From assembly GCA_038238115.1 (NCBI GenBank), contig JBBRYB010000005.1, positions 94,071-158,070 of the forward strand: a DNA stretch of 64,000 nucleotides, in the 5' to 3' direction. The stretch's first letter is position 1, and every line of letters begins with the position of its first letter. This DNA is from JBBRYB01 sp038238115 (lineage in GTDB: Bacteria > Actinomycetota > Actinomycetes > Propionibacteriales > Nocardioidaceae). The notes below the pieces were generated by a model, which saw nothing but the letters and a program-made list of their open reading frames with translations, had not been told where the DNA came from and made no database searches. Below, piece by piece: positions 43,881 to 63,863 of this stretch. The translations under genes were made by a program, and so were the position numbers.

Positions 43881-44075
43881 ATGCCGAAGATGAAGAGTCA
43901 CTCAGGGACGAGCAAGCGCGTGCGGATCACGGGCTCGGGCAAGATCTTGCGCCAGAAGGCCGGCAAGCGTCACAACCTGGAGCGGAAGCCCTCGACGATG
44001 ACCCGCCGGATGAGTGGTACGACCGAGGTGTCGCCAGCGGACGCCAAGAAGGTCAAGAAGCTTCTCGGCAGGTGA
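43881..44075 (+). CDS. rpmI: Ribosomal protein bL35
   Basis: 64-residue basic 50S protein. [18 protein letters not shown] and the [13 protein letters not shown] segment are diagnostic. AGAAGAGGAAG precedes the ATG. Middle gene of the infC-rpmI-rplT operon; 113 nt then lead to rplT, with a small GCGGC-TTAC-GCCGC hairpin at 44151-44164. Confidence 0.97.
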   Translation: MPKMKSHSGTSKRVRITGSGKILRQKAGKRHNLERKPSTMTRRMSGTTEVSPADAKKVKKLLGR

Positions 44076-44188
44076 AGCGAACCGGAAGCCGTCGCCCACG
44101 ACTCTCGTCGTCACGATCGTGAGCAACTGCGCGATCTTGGCTCAATCTTCGCGGCTTACGCCGCCTCAAGCCATCTAGGAGTACAGAA

Positions 44189-44569
44189 GTGGCACGCGTC
44201 AAGCGGGCAGTCAACGCCCACAAGAAGCGCCGTCAGACCCTCGAGCTGGCGGCCGGTTACCGTGGGCAGCGTTCGCGGCTCTACCGCAAGGCCAAGGAGC
44301 AGGTCGCGCACTCACTGGTCTACAGCTACCGCGACCGTCGGGCCAAGAAGGGCGAGTTCCGCAAGCTGTGGATCCAGCGGATTAACGCCGCCGCCCGCGC
44401 GAACGGCATGACCTACAACCGGTTCATCCAAGGCCTTCGTGAGGCCGGCGTCGAGGTGGACCGCAAGATCCTCGCCGACCTGGCCGTCAACGACTCGGCC
44501 GCGTTCGCCCAGCTCGTCGACCTGGCCAAGGCCAGCGTGCCGCAGCAGGCCGAGAAGGCGTCGGCCTGA
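44189..44569 (+). CDS. rplT: Ribosomal protein bL20
   Basis: 126 residues, needed early in 50S assembly. [20 protein letters not shown] and the [23 protein letters not shown] stretch (here [12 protein letters not shown]) identify it. GTG start at 44189 with AGGAG 9 nt upstream. bL20 is the usual autorepressor of this operon in other phyla. Confidence 0.97.
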   Translation: MARVKRAVNAHKKRRQTLELAAGYRGQRSRLYRKAKEQVAHSLVYSYRDRRAKKGEFRKLWIQRINAAARANGMTYNRFIQGLREAGVEVDRKILADLAVNDSAAFAQLVDLAKASVPQQAEKASA

Positions 44570-44619
44570 ACCGGGCCGGGGCCTGATCCCGCTAAGCCCG
44601 TCCCGTCGACCAGGCTGTC

Positions 44620-45447
44620 ATGGCGAGCCCTGAGCTGCTGACCTCCCGATCATCACGGGTCAAGGCGGCCCGCCGGCTTACCAGGCGGGCACATCGGGTG
44701 TCTGAGCACGCGTTCTTGGCCGAGGGGCCGCAGGCGGTCTGCGAGGCGCTGGCGCTGCCTGGCTGCCTCGTCGAGGTCTTCGCGACGGATGACGCGTCGC
44801 AGCGCCACCGCGAGCTGCGCGAGTCCGCGGCGGACAGCGGTGTCGCGTGGCGGCTCGTCGACGATGCGGCGCTGGCCGGCCTCTGTGACACGCTGTCGCC
44901 CCAAGGCGTGGTGGGACGCTGCCACGCGCTCGACGTCTCGATGGCCACAGTGACCACGACGCACCCCAGGCTCGTCGCGGTCTGCGCAAGCGTCCGTGAC
45001 CCCGGCAACGCAGGAGCAGTCATCCGCTGCGCCGACGCGGCCGGGGCGGACGCCGTCGTCTTGGCGGGAACGTCGGTCGACCCTTACAACGGCAAGGCCG
45101 TACGGGCGTCGGCCGGCTCGCTGTTCCATCTGCCGATCGTCACCACGGTCAGCGTCGAAGACGCTGTCACCTCTCTGCGCGAAGCCGGGCTCGTCGTGCT
45201 CGCGGCCGACGGCGCAGGCGCCGACCTCGACGACCTCGACGACTCGGGCGGGCTGGATCGCCCGACCTGCTGGCTGTTCGGGAACGAGGCATGGGGGTTG
45301 CCAACGGCGGATGCCGCGCTAGCAGATCAGGTCGTCGCCGTACCCATCCATGGGCGCGCGGAAAGCCTCAACCTGGCGACCGCCGCGGCGGTTTGTCTCT
45401 ACGCGTCCGCCCGTGCCCAGCGGCGTCACGTCGGCGGCGCAGGGTGA
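44620..45447 (+). CDS. TrmH/SpoU-family RNA 2'-O-methyltransferase
   Basis: 275 residues. N-terminal substrate-binding domain (VKAARRLTRRAHR, FLAEGPQAVCEAL), then the SPOUT knot: motif 1 DPGNAGAVIRCADA, motif 2 LFGNEAWGLP, motif 3 ESLNLATAAAV. It methylates a ribose in rRNA or tRNA with AdoMet. In actinobacteria the gene after rplT is usually annotated tsnR-like; the exact nucleotide cannot be told from sequence. ATG at 44620, 50 nt after rplT. Confidence 0.9.
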   Translation: MASPELLTSRSSRVKAARRLTRRAHRVSEHAFLAEGPQAVCEALALPGCLVEVFATDDASQRHRELRESAADSGVAWRLVDDAALAGLCDTLSPQGVVGRCHALDVSMATVTTTHPRLVAVCASVRDPGNAGAVIRCADAAGADAVVLAGTSVDPYNGKAVRASAGSLFHLPIVTTVSVEDAVTSLREAGLVVLAADGAGADLDDLDDSGGLDRPTCWLFGNEAWGLPTADAALADQVVAVPIHGRAESLNLATAAAVCLYASARAQRRHVGGAG

Positions 45448-45685
45448 AGCGCGTCCGAGCAGGCTTACGCCGAACACGACGAGCCCGCTGACGAACGCGG
45501 AGCTGGGCAGCGTCACCACCAGGACCAGACAGGCGACGACGCCGGCCAGGTTCAGCCCCCGCGGCTAGTTCTTGCGGCGTGCTGCCCCGTCCACCGGAGC
45601 CGCGCCTCGCTATGAGGAGGCGATACGAGGCGATTGCCCGGTCGGACCGCTAATCTGCTGGTGGATGAGTTGCAAGGAGGCCTCC

Positions 45686-48250
<2,565 letters not shown>

Positions 48251-48251
<1 letters not shown>

Positions 48252-50728
48252 TGCGGGTCCCCGTGTCGTGGCTGCGCGACCACGTCGACCTGCCGCCCAA
48301 CGTCAGCCTGGCCGACCTCGCCGATCGGCTCACCATGCTCGGGCTCAAGCTGGAGGCGATCCACGCCGTTGGGGCCGACGTGCAGGGGCCGCTGGTGCTC
48401 GGCAGGGTGCTGAGCATCGACGTCGAGGAGCACTCCAACGGCAAGACGGTGCGCTGGTGCCAGGTCGATGTGGCGGAGAGCGCCCCGCGCGGCATCGTCT
48501 GTGGCGCCGCCAACTTCGCGGTTGGCGACCTCGTCGTCGTCTCGCTGCCGGGGGCGGTGCTCGCGGGTGGTTTCCAGATCGCCGCCCGCACAACCTATGG
48601 TCACGTTTCGGACGGCATGATCTGCTCCGCCCGTGAGCTCGGGCTCGGTGATGACCACGCCGGCATCCTCGTGCTGGGTACCGACGAGGGTCAGCCAGGC
48701 GACGAAGCCGCCGACGTGCTGCACCTGCGTGACGACGTGATCGAGTTCGAGATCAACCCCGACCGGGCTTATGCGCTCTCGGTGAGGGGAGTGGCGCGGG
48801 AGACGGCAACGGCATACGACCTGCCGTTCGACGACCCGGCTGTGATGCTGCCCGCGGCTGCCACCGGGGACGGTTACCCGGTCCGCGTCGACGACGAGAC
48901 CGGCTGCGACAACTTCGTGGCCCTGGAGGTGTCGGGCTTCGACGCCACCGCACCGACGCCCCGGTGGCTCGCCCGTCGTGTGCAGCTGGCCGGGATGCGG
49001 CCGATCTCACTGTCGGTCGACGTCACGAACTACGTCATGCTCGAGCTGGGCCAGCCGATCCACGGCTACGACAGGGCCGCGTTGACCGGTCCCATCGGCG
49101 TACGTCGGGCGGCGGCGGGCGAGGCGCTGACCACGCTGGACGGCACTCACCGCCTGCTCGATCCCGAAGACCTGCTTATCACCGACGACTCAGGACCGAT
49201 CGGCCTGGCCGGCGTGATGGGCGGCCAGTCCACCGAGATGAGTGCCACCACGACCGAGGTCGTCATCGAGGCCGCCCACTTCGACCCCGTCTCGATCGCC
49301 AGGACGGCGCGGCGCCACAAGCTGCCGAGCGAAGCGTCGAAGCGGTTCGAGCGCGGCATCGACCCCACGATCGGGGCGGTCGCCGCCCTGCGCGTCGCGT
49401 CGCTGCTTGTCGAGTTCGGGGGCGGCACAATCGCGCCGACGGCCATGTCGGTCGGGACGCCCGCGGCTCCGCAGGCGATCGAGCTGGCCGACGACCTGGC
49501 GGGACGTGTCGCAGGCTTTGTCATCGACGCTGAGCTGGCAGCGGCCGCCTTGCGCACGGTCGGATGCACTGTCAGGCACGCTGACGGTGAGATCCGTGCC
49601 GTCCCGCCGCCATGGCGCCCCGACCTTACCGACCCCTACGACCTCGTCGAGGAGATCGTACGCATCGTCGGCTACGACAAGGTGCCAAGCGTGCTGCCTT
49701 TCGCTCCCGCCGGGCGAGGCCTGACGCCACGCCAGCGGATGCGCCGCAGGGTCGGGATTGCGCTCGCGGCCGCCGGCTATGTCGAGACGCTCAACTATCC
49801 CTTTGTCGGCGAGCACGACTGGTCGGCGTTGCAGCTCGAGCCGGACGACCGACGCCGTGACGCACTGCGGATCGCCAACCCGCTGTCCGACGAGGATCCG
49901 CTGCTGCGGACGACAATGCTTCCCGGCCTGCTGCGGGCGCTGGCCCGCAACGTTGGCCGGTCGACGACCGATCTCGGTCTCTACGAGCTAGGGGCGGTGT
50001 TCCTGCCGCCGACGGGTGAGCGGCCCAAGGCCCCCCGGCTCGGCGTCGACCGCCGGCCCAGCGACGACGAGCTCAAGCAGCTGGAGGCAGCGCTGCCCGA
50101 CCAACCCCTCCGCATCGGCATCCTCGTCTCGGGCCTTCGTGGGCAGGTGGGCTGGTGGGGGAGCACCCCACAGGGCTCGTGGGCCGACGCAGTCGAGGCC
50201 TGCCGGGTGGCGGCCCGCGCGCTCGGCGTGGAGATCGAGGTGGTGTCCACCCGGCTGGCGCCCTGGCATCCGGGTCGCTGCGCTCAGGTCCTCGTCGGCG
50301 GCACCGTGCTCGGGTATGCCGGTGAGCTCCACCCCAAGGTCTGCGCCCGCTACGGCGTACCCGCCCGCACCGCAGCTGCGGAGCTCGACATCGACACGCT
50401 CATGCAGCACGCCGCCCAGATTGTGCAGGCACCTCACTTGTCGCACTTCCCGGTCGCGAAGGAGGACGTGGCGCTCATCGTGGACGCTGGCGTCGCGGCC
50501 GCCCAGGTCGAGGCCGCGCTGCGCGAAGGCGCAGGCGGCTTGTTGGAGTCGGTGCGCCTGTTCGACGTCTACAGCGGGGAGCAGGTCGGCGACGGTCGCA
50601 AGTCGCTCGCCTACGCCTTGCGCTTGCGGGCACCGGACCGCACGCTGACCGAGGCGGAGATCCGCTCAGCTGTCGACGCGGCCGTCGCCTGTGCGACCGA
50701 GCGGCTTGGCGCGATCCAGCGCACCTGA
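48251..50728 (+). CDS. pheT: Phenylalanyl-tRNA synthetase beta subunit
   Basis: 825 residues in the usual order: N-terminal EMAP-like tRNA-binding domain (about 40-150, VDVAESAPRGIVCGAANF), B3/B4 editing domain (about 210-390), B5 domain, catalytic-like core with NPLSDEDPLLRTTMLPGLL, and the FDX-ACB anticodon domain at the C-terminus (LSHFPVAKEDVALIVD, YSGEQVGDGRKSLAYAL). ATG at 48251 overlaps pheS by one base. 263 nt follow before argC. Confidence 0.96.
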
Positions 50729-50961
50729 GCTCCTCGTGTCGTCGCCACGCTCAGGCCCCCGTTCGGCGACGAGCACCGCAGCTACGTGCTCTTGCCGACA
50801 TCGCAGAATCAGGCCACCGGCTACGCACGGTCTGTGGCGTTTTGTCACAGAGACAGAAATCGACAGGGCAAGAGTCTCGACCGTGCGACTCCGCCTGCGC
50901 CGACGTCGACCACACCGGCCGGCCCGGCGCCCGCGGGCAAGGCTCAGATATGAAGGCCGGC

Positions 50962-53176
<2,215 letters not shown>

Positions 53177-53180
<4 letters not shown>

Positions 53181-54054
53181 GCCTCGACCTGGGCATCGCT
53201 CTCACCAAGGCGGCTACGTTGACCGAGGCGCTGCCGTGGCTGGAGCGCTTCCACGGCACCACCATGGTGATCAAGTACGGCGGCCATGCCATGGCCGATG
53301 ACTCCCTCAAGCGTGCGTTTGCCGACGACATCGTGTTCCTCCGCTACGCCGGGATCCACCCCGTCGTCGTGCATGGCGGCGGACCGCAGATCACCACCAT
53401 GCTGAGCCGGCTCGGTATCGAGACGCAGTTCCGTGGCGGCCTGCGGGTGACGACCGCTGAGGCGATGGACGTCGTGCGGATGGTGCTCGTCGGGCAGGTC
53501 GGTCGCGAGCTCGTCGGCCTGCTCAACCAGCACGGGCCGCTCGCGGTAGGACTGTCCGGCGAGGACGCCGGCCTCCTGACTGTCGAGCGCACATCCGCCC
53601 TCGTGGATGGCGAGCCGGTCGACGTCGGACTCGTCGGTGACGTCGTCGACGTCCGGCCGCAGAGCCTGCACGACCTCGTCTCGGCGGGGCGCATCCCCGT
53701 CGTGTCCAGTGTGGCGCCCGACGCCGACGGGCAGGTTCACAACGTCAACGCCGACACCGCCGCCGCGGCTCTCGCCAGCGCGCTCGGCGCCGAGAAGCTC
53801 GTCGTCCTGACCGACGTCGACGGCCTCTACCGCGGCTGGCCGGACGCCGACGACGTGATCTCCGAGATCACCACGGGTGACCTCCGCGGCCTGTTGCCGA
53901 GGCTCGAGTCCGGCATGATCGCGAAGATGGACGCGTGCCTGCGCGCCGTCGAGGCGGGAGTTCCCCGCGCCACCGTGATCGACGGCCGGGTGGCCCACTC
54001 GCTGCTGCTGGAGATCTTCACCGACACCGGCATCGGCACGATGGTGGTGCCGTC

Positions 54055-54058
<4 letters not shown>
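53177..54058 (+). CDS. argB: Acetylglutamate kinase
   Basis: Phosphorylates N-acetylglutamate. 293 residues: [49 protein letters not shown]. The N-terminal helix [18 protein letters not shown] is the extension seen in arginine-sensitive hexameric enzymes, so feedback inhibition is likely. Overlaps argJ and argD by 4 nt each. Confidence 0.96.
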
Positions 54059-56847
<2,789 letters not shown>

Positions 56848-56851
<4 letters not shown>

Positions 56852-58080
56852 CAACCCGCACGCACGACAGGATCGTCCTCGCCTATTCCGGCGGGCTGGA
56901 CACGTCCGTCGCCATCGGCTGGCTCGGTGAGCAGACCGGGGCAGAGGTGGTGGCCGTGGCCGTCGATGTCGGGCAAGGCGGCGAGGACATGGACACGATC
57001 CGCAAGCGGGCACTCGCCTGCGGCGCCGCGGAGGCCGTCGTCGTCGATGCCAAGGACGAGTTCGCCGAGAACTACTGCCTGCCGGCGCTGAAGGCCAACG
57101 CCCTCTACATGGACCGCTACCCGCTCGTGTCGGCGTTGTCTCGACCCTTGATCGCCAAGCACCTCGTGAAAGCGGCGAGCGAGCACGGCGCCACGATCGT
57201 CAGCCACGGCTGCACGGGCAAGGGCAACGACCAGGTGCGCTTCGAGGTCGGGATCGGGGCGCTGGCCCCACACCTGCGGGTGATCGCGCCCGTTCGCGAC
57301 TACGCCTGGACCCGGGAGAAGGCGATCGGCTACGCCGGCGACCACGACCTGCCGATCGACGTGACCCGCAAGTCGCCGTACTCCATCGACCAGAACGTGT
57401 GGGGTCGCGCCGTCGAGACGGGCTTCCTCGAAGATATCTGGAACGCTCCGATCGAGCACGTCTACTCCTACACGGCGGATCCCGCGCAGCAGCGTGACGG
57501 CGACGAAGTCGTGATCACGTTCGACGACGGCGTGCCGGTGGCGATCGACGGGCACCACGTCACGATGCTGCAGGCGATTCAGCAGCTGAACCGGCGCGGG
57601 GGAGCGCAGGGAGTTGGCCGCCTCGACGTCGTGGAGGACCGGCTCGTCGGTATCAAGAGCCGCGAGGTCTACGAGGCGCCCGGCGCGATGGTGCTCATCG
57701 CCGCCCACCTCGAGCTCGAGAGCGTCACGCTGGAGCGTGACCTGGCCCGCTACAAGAAGGGCGTCGACCAGCGTTGGGGGGAGCTGACGTACGACGGCCT
57801 CTGGTTCTCGCCGTTGAAGCGCACCCTCGACACGTTCGTCGACGCCTCACAGGAGCACGTCAGCGGCGACATCCGCCTCACCTTGCACGCAGGCAAGGCC
57901 GTCGCCACCGGGCGGCGGTCCGCGAGCAGCCTCTACGACTTCAACCTGGCCACCTATGACGAGGGCGACTCGTTCGACCAGTCGCTCGCAAGGGGCTTCA
58001 TCGAGCTGTGGGGACTGCCCAGCAAGATCGCGGCCCGGCGTGACCACCAGGTCAGCAGCCAGGCTACGGTCGCCCCATGA
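56848..58080 (+). CDS. argG: Argininosuccinate synthase
   Basis: ATP-dependent joining of citrulline and aspartate. 410 residues: ATP loop [30 protein letters not shown], and [18 protein letters not shown] at 56848 overlaps argR by 4 nt, the last overlap of the string. Confidence 0.97.
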
Positions 58081-60194
<2,114 letters not shown>

Positions 60195-60253
60195 AGCCGA
60201 GCGGCAGGTGTGTCGCCGTCGAGCAGCATCCGCTGGGTGGCAAGGTCGTCACC

Positions 60254-61049
60254 ATGGACAGCTCGTCGGCGGACGCCGATGTCTTCAACCAGCACATGGC
60301 CGCCTGGCGTGCCTGGCAGCAGGAGCCGTGGGGTCGGCTGCGTTATGCGGTGGTCAGACACGTGCTCGACCAGCACCTCGAGCCGCTCGGTCCGGGGCTT
60401 CGCGTGCTCGACCTCGGCGGCGGCGACGGGACGGAGGCCCTGGGGCTGGCCACCGCCGGTCACGACGTGACGATCGTCGACCACAGCGAGGCCATGCTCG
60501 CGGTCGCGACTGAGGAAGCCGCCGACGCAGCAGTGGCCTTGTCCCTGGTCACGGGAGGTTTGGACGCCCTCGACGAGCTCGGCGTGGGTCAGTTCGACGT
60601 CGTGCTGTGCCATTTCGTGATCCAGTACGTCGACGACCCCGGCGAGTCTGTCCGCGCGATGAACCGCCGACTACGCCCCGGCGGGCTGCTCTCCTTGGTG
60701 GCGCCGAACCCACCGTCGGAGGTGCTGAGCAAGGCGATAAGGGAACTGGACCTCCCAGCGGCGGAGCGCCTGTTGACCGCAACGACGTTTCCACACCGAG
60801 ACATTCGATCACGACGTCGCACGCATCAGCGTCAACGCCGCCATGCAGCTAGCGAGCGAGGCGGGTTTCGAGCTCGTCGGCCGCTACGGCGGCCGCATCA
60901 TCATGGATCTGATCGCCGACGACGCGGTCAAGTACGACGCCGACACCTATGCCGCCATCGAGCAGTTCGAGATCGCCGTGTGCGGCACGTCGCCGTACCG
61001 GGACATCGGCCGGTTCTGGCAGCTGGTCTGCCGCCGTACGGCAGACTGA
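60254..61049 (+). pseudogene. Class I SAM methyltransferase, frameshifted
   Basis: Frame 1 (60254 to about 60790) encodes FNQHMAAWRAWQQEPWGR, the AdoMet loop VLDLGGGDGTEAL and FDVVLCHFVIQYVDD. After LLTATTF the frame loses sense. The next frame continues FHTETFDHDVARISVN and ends with MDLIADDAVKYDADTY and WQLVCRRTAD at 61049. One extra T in the TTTCC at 60788-60792 explains the shift. Either a true mutation or a sequencing error; the rest looks intact, about 264 residues when repaired. Close to SmtA/CmoA-like or Ubi-type methyltransferases; substrate unknown. An upstream GTG at 60191 overlapping the glycosylase stop is another possible start. Confidence 0.75.
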
Positions 61050-61092
61050 TTTACGCAGACCTCTCAGTTCCCTCGACGCCTAAGGACACACC

Positions 61093-62358
61093 GTGAATCA
61101 GCACGTCCTCGACGACCTCGAGTGGCGCGGTCTCATCGCGCTGTCGACCGATCTCGACGCATTGCGCGCCGAGATGGCGGCCGGGCCTGTCACGGTGTAT
61201 TGCGGATTCGACCCGACAGCCCCGAGCCTCCACATGGGCAACTTGCTGCAGCTGGTGACGATCCGGCGCCTGCAAGACGCGGGCCACCGGCCCATCGGGC
61301 TCGTCGGCGGGGCGACAGGGATGATCGGCGACCCCAAGCAGAAGGAGGAGAGGAGGCTCAACCCGGCCGACACCGTCGCAGAGTGGACCGAGCGGGTCCG
61401 CCGACAGGTGGCTCGGATCCTGTCGTTCGACGGCGACAACGCCGCGACCATCGTCAACAACTACGACTGGACGGCCGACCTCTCGACGCTCGACTTCCTT
61501 CGCGACATCGGCAAGCACTTCGGGGTCAATAAGATGTTGGCCCGTGATGTCGTCCGGTCCCGGCTCGAGGCGGGCATCTCCTACACCGAGTTCAGCTACG
61601 TGCTGCTCCAGTCGATGGACTACTTGCGGTTGTTCGAGCGCTACGGCTGCCGCCTGCAGACCGGGGGGAGCGACCAGTGGGGCAACATCACCGGCGGCGT
61701 GGACCTGATCCGGCGAGTCACCACAGAGCACGTCCACGCGCTCGCCACCCCGTTGATCACCAAGGCCGACGGCTCCAAGTACGGCAAGACCGAGGGAGAC
61801 ACGGTCTGGCTCGACCCGGAGCTGATGTCGCCCTACGCCTTCTACCAGTTCTGGCTCAACGCCTCCGACGCCGACGTGGTCGCCCTGCTCAAGTACTTCA
61901 CCTTCCGCAGCAGCGACGAGATCGAGCAGCTCCAGCAGCTTGTCGTCGAGAAGCCCCAGACTCGAGCAGCGCAGCGCACCCTGGCCGACGACGTGACGAC
62001 GATGACGCACGGCGCAGCCGAGACCGAGCGGGTCAGGGCCGCCGCTGCCGCGCTGTTCGGCAGGGGCAAGCTCACCGACCTGGACGCCGCCACGCTGGGC
62101 GCTGCACTCAGGGAGGCGCCGCACGTCGAGCTCCCCGCCGGCGGGGAGCTGCCGTCGTACGTCGAGCTGCTTGCCGACACCGCCCTGGTCGCGAGCCGTG
62201 GCGCTGGACGCCGCGCGGTGGCCGAGGGCGGCGCCTATGCGAACAACGTCCGCATCGACGACATCGACGCCCGCCCGACGAGTGAGGACCTGCTGCCCGG
62301 AGGGTGGCTCCTGCTTCGGCGGGGCAAGCGTCACCTCGCTGGAGTCAAGGTCGGGTAG
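61093..62358 (+). CDS. tyrS: Tyrosyl-tRNA synthetase
   Basis: Class I enzyme, 421 residues from GTG at 61093. [12 protein letters not shown] (HIGH-like, 39-50), [14 protein letters not shown], and the KMSKS equivalent SKYGKT (K229, K232). An S4-like RNA-binding domain ends the protein ([14 protein letters not shown]). 43 nt after the methyltransferase remnant. Confidence 0.97.
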   Translation: MNQHVLDDLEWRGLIALSTDLDALRAEMAAGPVTVYCGFDPTAPSLHMGNLLQLVTIRRLQDAGHRPIGLVGGATGMIGDPKQKEERRLNPADTVAEWTERVRRQVARILSFDGDNAATIVNNYDWTADLSTLDFLRDIGKHFGVNKMLARDVVRSRLEAGISYTEFSYVLLQSMDYLRLFERYGCRLQTGGSDQWGNITGGVDLIRRVTTEHVHALATPLITKADGSKYGKTEGDTVWLDPELMSPYAFYQFWLNASDADVVALLKYFTFRSSDEIEQLQQLVVEKPQTRAAQRTLADDVTTMTHGAAETERVRAAAAALFGRGKLTDLDAATLGAALREAPHVELPAGGELPSYVELLADTALVASRGAGRRAVAEGGAYANNVRIDDIDARPTSEDLLPGGWLLLRRGKRHLAGVKVG

Positions 62359-62363
62359 CGCGG

Positions 62364-63416
62364 GTGGACACCCCCCTGGTCGAGCTCGAGGCGCGAGCGC
62401 GGGAGCTCTTGCCGGCTCCCGTCTACGAGTACTACCGGCAGGGCGCGGCGGACGAGGTGTCGGCGTTCGAGGCCGTCGATGCTTGGCGCCGGTTCCGGTT
62501 CCTCCCGCACGTGCTGCGCGACGTCTCAGCCGTCTCGGTCACCACCACATTGCTCGGGAGACAGCTCGATACCCCCGTCGCGATCGCGCCGACAGCACTG
62601 CAACGCCACGCCCACCCGCGGGGGGAGCAGGAAATGGCTGCCGGAGCGGCCGCCGCCGGCTCACTGATCTGCGTGTCGAGCAACACCGGCCTCCCGTATG
62701 CCACCATCGGGCTCACCGGCGCGCCCTGGTGGGCGCAGGTCTACGTGCTGCAGGACCGGTCACTCACCACGGCCATGCTCCAGCTAGCGGTCTCCGCCGG
62801 GGCCTCGGCCGTCGTCTTGACGGCCGACACACCCGTCGTCGGGGCCAAGCGCAACGCCGGCGAGACCGTGTGGGAGATGACACCGGAGGGCTACTCGCAC
62901 GTCAACGTGGATCGGGCGGGCGTGACAACGCAGGCGTTAGAGAAGGCGCTGGACCTGACTCCCGAGGTGATCGGCTGGATCCGGGACCGGACCGGCCTTC
63001 CCGTGGTGGTGAAGGGGGTGCTTCGCGCCGACGACGCGTCCCGGGCGGTCGACGCCGGCGCCGACGCGGTCTGGGTGTCCAACCACGGCGGGCGCCAGCT
63101 GGACCGAAGCATCTCCACCGCGCAGGCGCTCGGACCTGTCGCGGCGGCTGTCAGAGACCACGCCGAGGTGTACGTCGATGGAGGACTCCGCGACGGGCGC
63201 GACGTGCTCACCGCACTTGCCCTGGGCGCGCGAGGTGTGTTCGTGGGGCGCCCGGCGCTCTGGGCGCTCACTACCGAGGGAGCAGACGGCGTACGTCGGG
63301 TGCTGGACGACATCACCCGAGACCTGGTCCAGGCCATGTGCCTGGCCGGTTGCTCCTCGCTGTCCGAAGTGGACGCTGAGCTGTTGTCGGGCCTGAACCG
63401 CACGACGGCAACGTAG
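62364..63416 (+). CDS. FMN-dependent alpha-hydroxy-acid oxidising protein
   Basis: 350 residues, TIM-barrel of the lactate/glycolate oxidase family. YEYYRQGAADE near the start, IAPTALQRHAHP, PVVVKGVLRADDA, and SNHGGRQLD with catalytic H241 and the substrate-binding Arg. Could oxidise lactate, glycolate or mandelate-like acids; sequence does not decide between oxidase, monooxygenase and dehydrogenase. GTG at 62364, 5 nt after tyrS. Confidence 0.92.
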   Translation: MDTPLVELEARARELLPAPVYEYYRQGAADEVSAFEAVDAWRRFRFLPHVLRDVSAVSVTTTLLGRQLDTPVAIAPTALQRHAHPRGEQEMAAGAAAAGSLICVSSNTGLPYATIGLTGAPWWAQVYVLQDRSLTTAMLQLAVSAGASAVVLTADTPVVGAKRNAGETVWEMTPEGYSHVNVDRAGVTTQALEKALDLTPEVIGWIRDRTGLPVVVKGVLRADDASRAVDAGADAVWVSNHGGRQLDRSISTAQALGPVAAAVRDHAEVYVDGGLRDGRDVLTALALGARGVFVGRPALWALTTEGADGVRRVLDDITRDLVQAMCLAGCSSLSEVDAELLSGLNRTTAT

Positions 63417-63458
63417 AGACACGTTGGCTCGCCTGCCGACAGGTCAGGAGAGCCAGGT

Positions 63459-63488
63459 TTGACTCGGCTGCCGACGAGTCCGTACCCT
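63459..63488 (+). promoter_or_regulatory. rrn promoter P1
   Basis: TTGACT (63459-63464), 18-nt spacer, TACCCT (63483-63488). First of three tandem promoter candidates upstream of the 16S gene; they begin 42 nt after the oxidase gene stop. Confidence 0.5.
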
Positions 63489-63523
63489 GGCTCATCGGTG
63501 CTGACCCCTCGTCGACGAGGTGC

Positions 63524-63551
63524 TTGTCAGGGCCACGACTCGGAGTAGACT
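63524..63551 (+). promoter_or_regulatory. rrn promoter P2
   Basis: TTGTCA (63524-63529), 16-nt spacer, TAGACT (63546-63551). Confidence 0.5.
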
Positions 63552-63576
63552 GGCGGCCTGCGGCGTCCCGAGTGAT

Positions 63577-63605
63577 TTGACGGCGTCTGCGGCGAACGGT
63601 AAGTT
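63577..63605 (+). promoter_or_regulatory. rrn promoter P3
   Basis: TTGACG (63577-63582), 17-nt spacer, TAAGTT (63600-63605). The best match to consensus of the three and nearest to the rRNA. Confidence 0.65.
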
Positions 63606-63863
63606 ATTTCGAGTTGCCCCAAAGCCTGACCATGTGGTCAGGCGATGGTGTGCGCGCGATCCTTGAGAACTCAACAGTGTGCCAAAAGTCGACGACGAAT
63701 TAATGAACGCCCCGTCAACGAGCAGAGCAGCGTGTGTTGCTCGGTTTCGTTCGACGGTTCCTTTGGTAAGACACAGGTCTTCTCGGTCCTCGGATCAAGG
63801 AGACGTTCTTGCCGGGATACTCCATTGAGTTCGGCGCCACCCTCGCGGGTTGGTGTCAACAGA
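63606..63863 (+). other. rRNA operon leader
   Basis: About 260 nt between P3 and the mature 16S. It contains the 18-nt palindrome CCTGACCA-TG-TGGTCAGG at 63625-63642 and TTGAGAACTCAACAGTGTGC at about 63662-63681, a sequence that recurs in actinobacterial rRNA leaders and spacers before processing sites. No coding capacity is apparent. Confidence 0.6.

Noticed and set aside
45448..45685. Hydrophobic minus-strand stretch (about 45565 to 45440) like the end of a membrane transporter
   Set aside because: Only some 40 hydrophobic residues, bounded by stops, no start or family motif; could be a transporter scrap but not supportable.
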